A stretch of 64,000 bases of DNA. It comes from Xylanibacillus composti. GTDB taxonomy: Bacteria > Bacillota > Bacilli > Paenibacillales > K13. The notes under the pieces are model-generated. The model was not told where the DNA came from. It saw only the letters and a program-made list of their open reading frames with translations, and made no database searches. The stretch is taken from assembly GCF_018403685.1 (NCBI RefSeq), contig NZ_BOVK01000032.1:1-64000 (forward strand). The letters are read 5' to 3'. This document shows positions 47,992 to 55,916 of the stretch, piece by piece (positions within the stretch are counted from its first letter, which is position 1; the number at the start of each line of letters is the position of its first letter). The position numbers and the translations under genes were made by a program.

Positions 47992-50217
47992 CTACATCGC
48001 CTTTTTCAGGTGTTCCAAAAGCTCGGCTATGCGCTCCGCATCCTGCTCCTTCACGGCGACCCCGCTGTACTTGGCCTCTTCAAATAGCTGCAGCACCGCG
48101 GTCAATTCAGGCTCGAGACCGCGGTTATTCGCGATCCACCTTTCAATCGATTCCCTAGCCGTCTCCGAATCATGGCGGGTATATCCGCGCTTGCGGGCGA
48201 ATTTAAGCAGGGCTTCGAATGTAAGGATCACCTGCTCATCGTGTCCTCTGGGCTTCTTCCGTATAGGCCGCAGCAAGTAGCTGCCTGCAGAGGTGAGCAT
48301 GCCTTTCTTAAATAATACGTAGAGCAGCAAGCCTGCAAGGATAACGGCGCCAGCCGCAATGCCAATCGCCGAACGATTATCCCCTGCCGGCGCTTCGCTC
48401 TCCTCGACTCCGCCTGTTTCCACTTCGGGCAGCTCGAATGCCGGAGATGTTTCTTCCACCGATTCGGCTATCGGCATAAAGAAGCTGGCCGTAGGCTCGA
48501 ACGGTATCCAGCCGTGTCCTTCAAAATATACTTCTACCCAAGAATGGGCATCGGAGTTCCGCACCATGTAATCGCCCGCGCCATTCGGATCCGAAAAGCG
48601 ATTGATTGCGTCCTCGAACCCGTAAATCTCAAGACGGTTCGATCCGGACGTGTATCCCTTTACCCAGCGTGTCGGTATATCCAGGGTACGCAGCATCACG
48701 GCCATTGCCGTGGAATAATAATCGCAATAGCCTTCCTGAATCTCAAAGAGGAAGCGGTCTACGAAATCCGGACTGCTCCCTTTGCCGATATCAGGCTGAT
48801 TCGTATAAGGGAACGTCTCACGCAAATAGGTTTCCACCGCTTTGGCGCGGTCGTAGTCATTATTCGCTTCCGCCGCGATCTCCTCGGCAAGCGCCTTGAC
48901 CCGTTCCGGCACTGTATCCGGCAATGCCGTGTACTGGTTCATGCTCGAAGTTCGGGGCTCCGCGTTTCGCAGTGCCTCAGCATCGATCACCGGCACATGG
49001 GAAACGAGCGTATACGTTTTTGGATATTCGTCATCGTCGCCCCGATACAGCAAGGCCGCATTTTCAGCCGACCACGCCAGATCGGGCGTCGGACCTTCGG
49101 AATCCCCATTGACCTGTTCAATGACAGCCGGTTGCATCGCTCCGAACAACACCGGATAAGCATGCTCGGACAAGACGGTCACCGTCTGCCTGACTTCCAC
49201 ATAGTCGCCCATTGCTGGGGTTGCGATCGGCGTCTGCAGGCGGATCGGAACAGCTTCTGTCAATACGGCTTCCCAGCCTTCCCCTGTATACGTGGACTTA
49301 CTTTCCCCCCGCCAGTAGCTTCTTCGATCAGTCACGACGCTCATGACTTCGCTGTGATCGTAATCAAAGCCTCCGCCCAGCTCACGATCATCCCTGCCGT
49401 AGCCGGAAGAGGCATTCGCTGTGGACTGCGTTGCGCTGGAACTGCTCAACGGTTTCTGTCCGATCCTGGATACATCATTCCCCTTCCAGTTTTGCCAGGC
49501 TGTATAAGGGTCAGTCAGCAGCGGACGCGCCTCCGGCGCCGCAGTGCCGGCGCCTACTGTTGCAGCGATCACGATTACCGCAGGCCATATGATCGTACCG
49601 GGGTAGTCTTCAAGGTACTTCCAGGCTTGCGGATGGCGCTTGCGGAAATCATTATAATGGGACAGTATGGCAAGAACCAGTCCGCTGCAGACAATGATGG
49701 CCGTTTCTTGCCATAAATAAATCTTGCCGGTACTGTCCGCTACAGCCATTACCAGGATAGCTGCCAACACCAAGCCGATTACTCTGATCTTGGACTTGGC
49801 CCAGGCCAGAACAAATTGATAAGCGCACCAAAACGCCAGCGCATACCACAAATAAGGCAGGAACGGCTGAACATTCTGCAGCAAATTGCCGCCAAAAGAG
49901 CGTCCCTCCTCCCAGAATGGTTCGTATTGAAGCACATGTCCATGTACCCACAAGATTACTCCAAGCTGCACAAGGACCCGTATTGTTTTTCGCATAGGAA
50001 GCAGAGCCTCTGCAAGGCCGCAAAGGATCAGCGATGTGAATACAACCGTCCTCGTTTCGGCGTACCAGGTATATCCATTATAAGATTCGTGTCCCAGCCA
50101 AAAAGCAAATTGAAGCACAATTGCCGCCCACGCGGCCGAAGCCAACCGATCAGACCAAGCGGCCATCCAGCTTTGTCCTATCTTGCTCAGCAATGCTTTC
50201 AACCTGGCTTTGATCAT
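47992..50217 (-). CDS. transglutaminase-like domain membrane protein
   Basis: This is a TgpA-type protein of 741 residues. It has five to six N-terminal membrane helices (residues about 20-220), an extracytoplasmic region with a transglutaminase core, a further membrane segment (IGIAAGAVILAGLLLYVLF) and a cytoplasmic C-terminal DUF4129-like tail. The catalytic Cys is in EGYCDYYSTAMA, His in SDAHSWVEV and Asp near GWIPFEPT. ATG 50217 overlaps the DUF58 stop (ATGA). The MoxR-DUF58-transglutaminase set is widespread and is thought to act on surface proteins, with MoxR as chaperone. The actual substrate is unknown. Confidence 0.93.
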   Translation of the reverse strand: MIKARLKALLSKIGQSWMAAWSDRLASAAWAAIVLQFAFWLGHESYNGYTWYAETRTVVFTSLILCGLAEALLPMRKTIRVLVQLGVILWVHGHVLQYEPFWEEGRSFGGNLLQNVQPFLPYLWYALAFWCAYQFVLAWAKSKIRVIGLVLAAILVMAVADSTGKIYLWQETAIIVCSGLVLAILSHYNDFRKRHPQAWKYLEDYPGTIIWPAVIVIAATVGAGTAAPEARPLLTDPYTAWQNWKGNDVSRIGQKPLSSSSATQSTANASSGYGRDDRELGGGFDYDHSEVMSVVTDRRSYWRGESKSTYTGEGWEAVLTEAVPIRLQTPIATPAMGDYVEVRQTVTVLSEHAYPVLFGAMQPAVIEQVNGDSEGPTPDLAWSAENAALLYRGDDDEYPKTYTLVSHVPVIDAEALRNAEPRTSSMNQYTALPDTVPERVKALAEEIAAEANNDYDRAKAVETYLRETFPYTNQPDIGKGSSPDFVDRFLFEIQEGYCDYYSTAMAVMLRTLDIPTRWVKGYTSGSNRLEIYGFEDAINRFSDPNGAGDYMVRNSDAHSWVEVYFEGHGWIPFEPTASFFMPIAESVEETSPAFELPEVETGGVEESEAPAGDNRSAIGIAAGAVILAGLLLYVLFKKGMLTSAGSYLLRPIRKKPRGHDEQVILTFEALLKFARKRGYTRHDSETARESIERWIANNRGLEPELTAVLQLFEEAKYSGVAVKEQDAERIAELLEHLKKAM

Positions 50218-51461
50218 GAGTGCCGCCCCCCCAGCATCTGCGAGAGTTCCTTCAGCTGGGCGAACGGATAGCTGACAAAACCGCGCTCGCGCAGCACGCT
50301 TGACCACTGCATGGCTTTCTCCTCTTCGCCTCTGCGAATGGGCAGCAAGTGGCAGGCGCTCATGTGATTGCGGGCCGCCCACGCAAGCGTATCCATGACA
50401 GATTTGTCCTGCATGGGGGAAATAAGCGCTACCATAGTGCCTCTTCCGAGCGCGCCGGCAAAACCTTCTGCCAGCTGCATGGGGGTAAAGGCGGAATCCG
50501 CCTCCACTTCAATGAGATGATCCATCATCGATTCCGCATGGAGTTCGCCGCGCTTGGCAGGAAATACAGCTGCCCGCTTCCCTGCCGTAATCAGCCCCAT
50601 CATCATCTGTTGGCGGCTCCCATACCGAATAAGAGAGGCAGCAGCGGACACCGCATTCTCCAACACCGTTTGTTCGGGATATGCTGCCTTTCTTCGGTCC
50701 AGCAGCAGGACAAGCTTGGGCATGGCCTCCCGCTCATATTCCTTTGACTTCCATGTACCCGTCCTTGCTGTGGCATTCCAATGGATGCGCGAAAGCTTGT
50801 CGCCATACACATACTCCCGGACGCCATTAATTTGCGTAGTCTCCCGGGTCGCTCTGGATGTTGCCGTATGCGCATGCGCTCCTTTGCTCAGCTGCTTGTA
50901 ATACATCCAATCCGTGATATCGACCGTGCGGGGATATACGCGCACGTGGCGAACGCTTTTGACCTGTCCCCGATGCTCGAACAAACCGAAAATATCCTCT
51001 GTTGCAAAGACCATCTCCTTGAAGGCATACACGCCTCTTTCCAGCGGCGCCGTCTCATAGTACACCTCACCCCTTCGCCGATAGTCGGGGATAAAGGTGG
51101 AGGAAATAGGATAGGACTGTCCTTTGCTCGATTGGATATGTTCTTCAAACAAAACATAAGGGATGGGAAAAAGTCCAGGGATCGTCACATCAACCTTCAC
51201 TTGGAGCGGGCTGCCGGCTGCAAGCTTGTTATCCTTACCGACATTCGCCAAACTTCTGGCCGCTTGGACGTGCGCAATGCCGCTCCATCTGCCCAAAGCC
51301 AGGTAGATGCCCAGCATGCATACGAAAATAAACAGCATCAGCGCCAATTTCCCGCCCTGGAACATCACGAAAAATATAGAGCAGACCGCAAGTCCGATCA
51401 GTACGGCTGCGCGTCTGGCATTTCCACTGCGCAGGGCGTTTTTTGCCGTTATCGGGTCCAT
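50214..51461 (-). CDS. DUF58 domain-containing protein
   Basis: This is a membrane-anchored protein of 415 residues. Two N-terminal hydrophobic segments (residues 18-56) are followed by a beta-rich region and the DUF58 core with YVYGDKLSRIHWNATARTG, its signature. A von Willebrand A-like fold follows (VLLLDRRKAAY). In the family it partners MoxR AAA ATPases and transglutaminases. ATG at 51461 is 3 bp after the moxR stop, and its own stop overlaps the next gene. The biochemical role is not established. Confidence 0.93.
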   Translation of the reverse strand: MDPITAKNALRSGNARRAAVLIGLAVCSIFFVMFQGGKLALMLFIFVCMLGIYLALGRWSGIAHVQAARSLANVGKDNKLAAGSPLQVKVDVTIPGLFPIPYVLFEEHIQSSKGQSYPISSTFIPDYRRRGEVYYETAPLERGVYAFKEMVFATEDIFGLFEHRGQVKSVRHVRVYPRTVDITDWMYYKQLSKGAHAHTATSRATRETTQINGVREYVYGDKLSRIHWNATARTGTWKSKEYEREAMPKLVLLLDRRKAAYPEQTVLENAVSAAASLIRYGSRQQMMMGLITAGKRAAVFPAKRGELHAESMMDHLIEVEADSAFTPMQLAEGFAGALGRGTMVALISPMQDKSVMDTLAWAARNHMSACHLLPIRRGEEEKAMQWSSVLRERGFVSYPFAQLKELSQMLGGRHS

Positions 51462-51464
51462 CCG

Positions 51465-52421
51465 TTATCTCCCCAGCCGCACCGGCGCGGCCACTTGCTC
51501 CAAGATGGATTGCAAAATTTTGGCTTCCGTGGCGCCCTCCATTCTTGCCTCGGCGCGAAGCATTAGCCTATGGGCCAGAACAGGATAAGCCAGCTTCTTC
51601 AGATCGTCCGGTATCACATAATCCCGTCCCTGCACGAGGGCATACGCCTTCGCTGCCGCGATCAATGCAAGCGATGCGCGAGGACTTGCCCCGAGGAATA
51701 CGCCGCTGTGCTGGCGGGTTTGCCGGGTAATCGCGATTCCGTATTCAAGCACGGCCTCATCCATATGCACATGCTTGGCGGCAGCTTGAAGCTGGAGCAC
51801 ATCCTGCACCGACATAACCGGTGCAAGCGTATCCAACGGATGGCGGACCGATTGGCTGCTGACAAGCCGGGCTTCGGTCTCTTGATCCGGGTAACCCAAG
51901 CTGATCTTCATCATAAAGCGATCCAGCTGAGCCTCGGGCAGCGAGTAGGTCCCTTCAAAATCAATCGGATTTTGTGTTGCAAATACCAGAAAAGGCCGCG
52001 GCAGCCTGTGCGATTCCCCATCGACCGTCACATGCCCTTCCTCCATGGCTTCCAGCAAGGCGGATTGCGTCTTCGTCGTCGCCCGATTGATTTCGTCGGC
52101 AAGCAAAATATTCGTCATGACAGGTCCTGGCCTGAACACGAACGTTTCATCCTTGGGATGAAAAATCGAAACGCCGGTTATATCTGTAGGCAACAGATCG
52201 GGGTTGCATTGCACGCGGCGAAACGTGCTGTCAATGGACTTGGATAGTGCTTTAATTAATACCGTCTTCCCCGTACCCGGCACATCTTCGAGAAGCAAAT
52301 GCCCCTCTGCCAGCAGGGTTGTGACGATCCATTCAATCTCTTGTTTCTTGCCCATGATGCAGGTATCGAGGTTAGTAATGAGTTGCCGGATCTTATCCAT
52401 ATCGGCTTGCTGCACAGTCAT
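51465..52421 (-). CDS. MoxR family AAA ATPase
   Basis: This is a chaperone-like AAA+ ATPase of 318 residues. Walker A is LEDVPGTGKT, Walker B NILLADEINRA, sensor I ATQNP and the arginine-containing ASPRASLAL. I use ATG 52421, seven bases after GGAGG; the ATG six bases upstream is one base from the RBS. It is the first gene of the MoxR-DUF58-transglutaminase operon. About 108 bp upstream lies a palindromic repeat cluster. Confidence 0.95.
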   Translation of the reverse strand: MTVQQADMDKIRQLITNLDTCIMGKKQEIEWIVTTLLAEGHLLLEDVPGTGKTVLIKALSKSIDSTFRRVQCNPDLLPTDITGVSIFHPKDETFVFRPGPVMTNILLADEINRATTKTQSALLEAMEEGHVTVDGESHRLPRPFLVFATQNPIDFEGTYSLPEAQLDRFMMKISLGYPDQETEARLVSSQSVRHPLDTLAPVMSVQDVLQLQAAAKHVHMDEAVLEYGIAITRQTRQHSGVFLGASPRASLALIAAAKAYALVQGRDYVIPDDLKKLAYPVLAHRLMLRAEARMEGATEAKILQSILEQVAAPVRLGR

Positions 52422-52529
52422 GGTCATACCTCCAGTATTGTAAAGGTCCTCCTTAACATCATACCGGAGATATGCCGAGACGTACATCGGTAAAACGTCA
52501 AAAAAACATTGTCAGAAACTACTAAGGTA

Positions 52530-52607
52530 CCCACGAAAGTGAAGAAAAGCTTCGCAGCTTATTCCGATTACTTTCGCGGGGCCCGATTTTTATACCCACG
52601 AAAGTGA
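52530..52607. repeat. palindromic intergenic repeat, one full and one half copy
   Basis: The full copy is at 52530-52580 (CCCACGAAAGTGA ... TTACTTTCGCGGG), followed by the joiner GGCCCGATTTTTATA and then a second left arm at 52595-52607 with no matching right arm. It lies between the spoVAE terminator and the moxR start. The period is 65 bp. Upstream of the cluster, 52422-52529 shows nothing else I can assign. Confidence 0.85.
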
Positions 52608-52636
52608 AGTGAAGCTTCGCAGTCGCAGCATATAAG

Positions 52637-52678
52637 CGAAAAGCCCTTGGTTCAGCCTTTCGGCCTGAACACAAGGGC
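52637..52678 (-). terminator. terminator of the spoVA operon
   Basis: On the minus strand GCCCTTG-GTTCAGGCC closes on a GAAA tetraloop with GGCTGAAC-AAGGGC and runs into TTTTCGC. It overlaps the last codons of spoVAE. Confidence 0.9.
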
Positions 52679-53002
52679 AGCAAGGAAGGAGAAGATGATC
52701 GCTGAGGATATCCCTCCACTCGTGACCTCGAAGATGCCTGTAATGACCCCCATAATGCCGTCCCTTTCCAGCTCGGACAACGCTCCGTGAACCAAGGAGT
52801 TGCCGAAGCTCGTAATCGGCACGGTCGCGCCAGCCCCGGCAAATTTTACGAGGGGGTCATACAAGCCGAGACCGTCGGCCACTGCACCCGCTACGACCAG
52901 CAAGCTCATCGTGTGTCCCGGGGTCAGCTTGGCCACATCGAACATGAGCTGACCAATCACACAAATAGCCCCTCCTACGAGAAAAGCCCACAAAAACTGC
53001 AT
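52652..53002 (-). CDS. spoVAE: stage V sporulation protein AE (AEb type)
   Basis: This is a component of the SpoVA complex, the inner-membrane channel for Ca-dipicolinic acid uptake during sporulation and release at germination. The 116-residue protein has three to four membrane segments and the family stretches GGAICVIGQLMFD, GAVADGLGLYDPL and AGAGATVPITSFGNSL. It has the same fold as SpoVAC, with which it shares the AGAG motif. ATG at 53002 lies 3 bp after spoVAD. It is the last gene of the operon. Confidence 0.95.
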   Translation of the reverse strand: MQFLWAFLVGGAICVIGQLMFDVAKLTPGHTMSLLVVAGAVADGLGLYDPLVKFAGAGATVPITSFGNSLVHGALSELERDGIMGVITGIFEVTSGGISSAIIFSFLAALVFRPKG

Positions 53003-53005
53003 GTT

Positions 53006-54019
53006 CTAATTCACCTCGCTTTCCAGGCATACGGCATGTGCAATGCACGGGATGCTCTCCCCCTGCTGATACGTCAACGGAGAAAGCAGTGCGCCAGTCG
53101 CCACGACCAAAACACGCTTCCATTCACCTGCCCGGAGCTTCTTCATAATATGCCCGTAGGTCACGACGGCCGAGCAAGCGCAGCCGCTGCCGCCAGCCCA
53201 CACACTTTGCCGGTCGCGGTCATAAATCATTAAACCGCAATCATGAAATGTCGTGTCCTCTATTGGCACGCGATGCTCTCGCAGCAGCTCTCCTGCAATG
53301 TCATGGCCTACCTGCGCCAGGTCGCCCGTTACAATCAGATCGAAGTCACCCGGTTGTTTGCCGGTATCCTTCAAGTGTGCCTGTATGGTATCCACTGCCG
53401 CAGGCGCCATGGCGGCTCCCATATTGTTCGGATCTTTAATTCCCAAATCCAAAATGCGACCGATTGTCGCTGATGCTACGCGAGGACCGCTGCCTTCGGC
53501 GGCTACGATTGCCGCTCCCGCACCCGTCACAGTGAACTGCGCAGTAGGCGGCTTCTGTGCGCCATATTCCGTCGGATAGCGAAACTGCTTCTCCACAGAG
53601 GAATTGTGGCTGCAAGTACCCGCAAGAACATGGCTCGCACCGCCGCTGTTCACGATCATCGCTGCAAGCGCCAAGCTCTCCATCGATGTCGAGCATGCTC
53701 CGAATACACCAATGTAAGGAATACCCAAGGTGCGCGCCGAAAAGGTTGCGCTAATAATCTGATTCATCAGATCGCCGCCCACGAAAAATTGCACATGTTC
53801 TTTGGTCAGCTTTGCATTTTCAATCGCCAGCTTGGCCGCTTCCTCCAACAGCAGGCGTTCCGCCTGTTCCCAGCTTTTCTGCCCCAGCATGCTGTCTTCA
53901 TGAATGATGTCAAAGTCCTGTGCAAGCGGACCATTGCCTTCATACGGACCCACTACCGTAGCTGTTGCCCGAATCACGGGCCGCTTGTCGAATGTCCAGG
54001 TTTGTTGACCGGTGAGCAT
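53006..54019 (-). CDS. spoVAD: stage V sporulation protein AD
   Basis: This is the soluble DPA-binding subunit of the SpoVA complex, with a thiolase-like fold, 337 residues. The family start GQQTWTFDKRPVI, then GVFGACSTSMESLALA and the C-terminal YGHIMKKLRAGEWKR are present. The thiolase-type cysteine is within GACSTSM. ATG 54019 shares one base with the spoVAC stop (TGATG), so it is coupled; a longer frame to 54223 lies in spoVAC and is rejected. Confidence 0.96.
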   Translation of the reverse strand: MLTGQQTWTFDKRPVIRATATVVGPYEGNGPLAQDFDIIHEDSMLGQKSWEQAERLLLEEAAKLAIENAKLTKEHVQFFVGGDLMNQIISATFSARTLGIPYIGVFGACSTSMESLALAAMIVNSGGASHVLAGTCSHNSSVEKQFRYPTEYGAQKPPTAQFTVTGAGAAIVAAEGSGPRVASATIGRILDLGIKDPNNMGAAMAPAAVDTIQAHLKDTGKQPGDFDLIVTGDLAQVGHDIAGELLREHRVPIEDTTFHDCGLMIYDRDRQSVWAGGSGCACSAVVTYGHIMKKLRAGEWKRVLVVATGALLSPLTYQQGESIPCIAHAVCLESEVN

Positions 54020-54495
54020 CAATGAGGCCCCCCTCCAAAAATGTAATGCAGGATACCGACAAAAAACGCGGCTACCACGCCAAATACAATGACCGATCCG
54101 GCCAGCTTGAACATATTGCCGCCAACCCCCAGCACAAGCCCTTCGCTCCTGTGCTCCAAGGCGGAGGAGCAGAGGGAATTGGCAAATCCCGTTACAGGGA
54201 CGGCGGAACCCGCACCAGCCCACTGCGCGATTTTGTCGTATACCCCCAAGCTGGTGAGAATGACTGAAATCAGAATGAGAATGGCCACTGTCGGGTCACT
54301 CGCTTTTTCCTTGTCCAGATTGAACCAGTGTATCATTGCTTCCATAATGCCTTGGCCAAGCAGGCAAATCGCTCCTCCGGTTATAAAAGCGCGGATGCAA
54401 TTCAGCAGAATCGGCCTGGGCGGCTCTTTTTGCTTGGCTAACGCTTGATATTTTTTCTGAACAGGCGTCGTTTTTTTCAGTTTTTGATTGGCCAT
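54019..54495 (-). CDS. spoVAC: stage V sporulation protein AC
   Basis: This is the membrane channel subunit of the SpoVA complex, proposed to be mechanosensitive. The 158-residue protein has a basic N-terminus, four hydrophobic segments, GGAICLLGQGIMEAM and AGAGSAVPVTGFANSL, the last shared with SpoVAE. RBS and ATG at 54495 lie 20 bp after the YetF gene, so the operon reads yetF-spoVAC-spoVAD-spoVAE. That gene content resembles the spoVA2-type operons associated with DUF421/DUF1657 genes rather than the classic spoVAA-AF operon. Confidence 0.95.
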   Translation of the reverse strand: MANQKLKKTTPVQKKYQALAKQKEPPRPILLNCIRAFITGGAICLLGQGIMEAMIHWFNLDKEKASDPTVAILILISVILTSLGVYDKIAQWAGAGSAVPVTGFANSLCSSALEHRSEGLVLGVGGNMFKLAGSVIVFGVVAAFFVGILHYIFGGGPH

Positions 54496-54515
54496 TTGTC
54501 CCTGCTCCTCTCTGC

Positions 54516-55382
54516 TTACGAAGTCGTTAAAAGCGGCTCCATGTCTTCCATCACTTGCCTCATCTGATCCGCACAGTTCGCATATAGATTTTTGGCCTTC
54601 TGATCTTGTGTGGACAAGGCAAACAATTCAAGATCGGCCTGGCATTTCTTCAGCGTTGCCTGCAAAAGCGGTCTCGCGGAGGGAGACGGCACCTTCAATT
54701 GATCGTCGTACAAATCTACATACAGCTCGCCATATTGGTTTGCCTGGGCCAAATAGACGTTTTCCTGCAGTATGCCCTGCTTGTCCAGCTCTGTTTTTAG
54801 CCACCCGGGACTCAGGCCGAGCGTGGCCAATCCCTCCGTAATGAGCTCCCCGTCCATGATGACGGCTTGCGGCTCTACTTGATTCGGAAGCCGAAGTCCC
54901 AGATGGGCCGGTGTAATGGGCTGTTTGTTTGGCTTCATGAGGACAGACAAATCGCCAGATGTCTCCAGAACTGCAAATTCCACATCGGCAGCTTGAAAGG
55001 CATTTTTCTTGCGCAGCTGCTCCAGCAAATCCTCGCTGGTGTACCGGACCTTGGCCATATTCTCTTCCATGATTTTTCCATCCTTGATTAAGACAGTTCC
55101 CTTGCCCTCAACCAGACTGCGCAGCCGCTTGCTCTTCAAGCTGAAGTATTCGATCCCTGCCATAACGATGGCCCATACGAGAAGGGCGACCAGACCGTAC
55201 ATCCAGTTCTGGTCCGGATGCAGGGAGATAAATGCGGCAATGCTGCCGATGGTGATGCCTGTGATGTATTCGAAGTAGGTCAATTGGGTGATTTGTCTTT
55301 TGCCAAGAATAAAACGTGTAATAATAAACAGTACAACCAGCGCAGAAAAAGTCCGCAGCGCAACCTCCAACCACTGTGGCAT
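54516..55382 (-). CDS. YetF/DUF421 membrane protein with C-terminal DUF1657-like domain
   Basis: This is a 288-residue protein. Three N-terminal membrane segments (residues about 10-80) include LGKRQITQLTYFEYITGITI, typical of DUF421. A duplicated cytoplasmic YetF domain (residues about 85-225) follows, with TVLIKDGKIMEENM and AVIMDGELITEG. The last 50 residues (239-285) are not part of YetF. They match the DUF1657 protein encoded next door, with FALSTQDQKAK here against FALSTQNQEAK there. So this is a fusion, or capture, of a DUF1657 domain. It is the first gene of the spoVAC-AD-AE operon. In related spoVA2mob operons these domains are separate genes. Confidence 0.9.
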   Translation of the reverse strand: MPQWLEVALRTFSALVVLFIITRFILGKRQITQLTYFEYITGITIGSIAAFISLHPDQNWMYGLVALLVWAIVMAGIEYFSLKSKRLRSLVEGKGTVLIKDGKIMEENMAKVRYTSEDLLEQLRKKNAFQAADVEFAVLETSGDLSVLMKPNKQPITPAHLGLRLPNQVEPQAVIMDGELITEGLATLGLSPGWLKTELDKQGILQENVYLAQANQYGELYVDLYDDQLKVPSPSARPLLQATLKKCQADLELFALSTQDQKAKNLYANCADQMRQVMEDMEPLLTTS

Positions 55383-55422
55383 TTTACATGTTCTCTCCCT
55401 TTTTTCGCATGTTTGATATACA

Positions 55423-55453
55423 CATTATGAGCGCAATGGCAAATACTTATGAT
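55423..55453 (-). promoter_or_regulatory. candidate sigma-G promoter of the yetF-spoVA operon
   Basis: On the minus strand, ATCATA (55448-55453), 18 bp, CATAATG (55423-55429). The -10 matches six of seven consensus bases, the -35 four of six. Forespore expression is expected from the family. Confidence 0.35.
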
Positions 55454-55530
55454 TAGTGAAATATTGTCATTGATAAAAAGGGAAGGAACAGACAAATTAC
55501 TGATGGGCTATCGGAAAGGAGGTAGAAGCA

Positions 55531-55737
55531 ATGACCGTCGCATCCAATGTCAAAACTTGTTTGGCGTCCTTGAAGAGCGCACAGGCCAGCCTGGAACAGT
55601 TCGCGCTAAGCACGCAAAACCAGGAAGCCAAATCGATGTTTGAGCAGGCCGCACAAACGACACAGCAGGTGGTGGACCAAGTAAGCTCGCGCGTGCAGGA
55701 ACTGGAAAACGAAGAGCCGCAATATAAAGGGTTTTAA
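55531..55737 (+). CDS. DUF1657 domain-containing protein
   Basis: This is a 68-residue helical protein with core LASLKSAQASLEQFALSTQN followed by a second amphipathic helix and an acidic tail. DUF1657 genes are typical companions of spoVAC-AD-AE and DUF421 genes in spore-formers; the function is unknown. ATG at 55531 follows AAAGGAGG. It is divergent from the yetF gene, whose C-terminus carries a related domain. It is probably monocistronic. Confidence 0.9.
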   Translation: MTVASNVKTCLASLKSAQASLEQFALSTQNQEAKSMFEQAAQTTQQVVDQVSSRVQELENEEPQYKGF

Positions 55738-55763
55738 TTTCATTCATGCATTCGGGTACGCCC

Positions 55764-55798
55764 CAGCCCCAGCTCATCATCGAGCCGTGCTGGGGCTG
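55764..55798 (+). terminator. hairpin after the DUF1657 gene
   Basis: CAGCCCCAGC pairs perfectly with GCTGGGGCTG around a 15 nt loop. The following TCTGAGCGG is a poor U tract, so this may be a weak terminator or a 3' stability hairpin. Confidence 0.55.
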
Positions 55799-55916
55799 TC
55801 TGAGCGGCTCCATCATGAGCTTGCCGACATGCCCCAGTCTTAAAAAAGCTGTTGCAAAATCCGCTAAAATAAGACAAAGTAATACCTAGTAAGACATTCA
55901 AATTACGGGTGATCGC

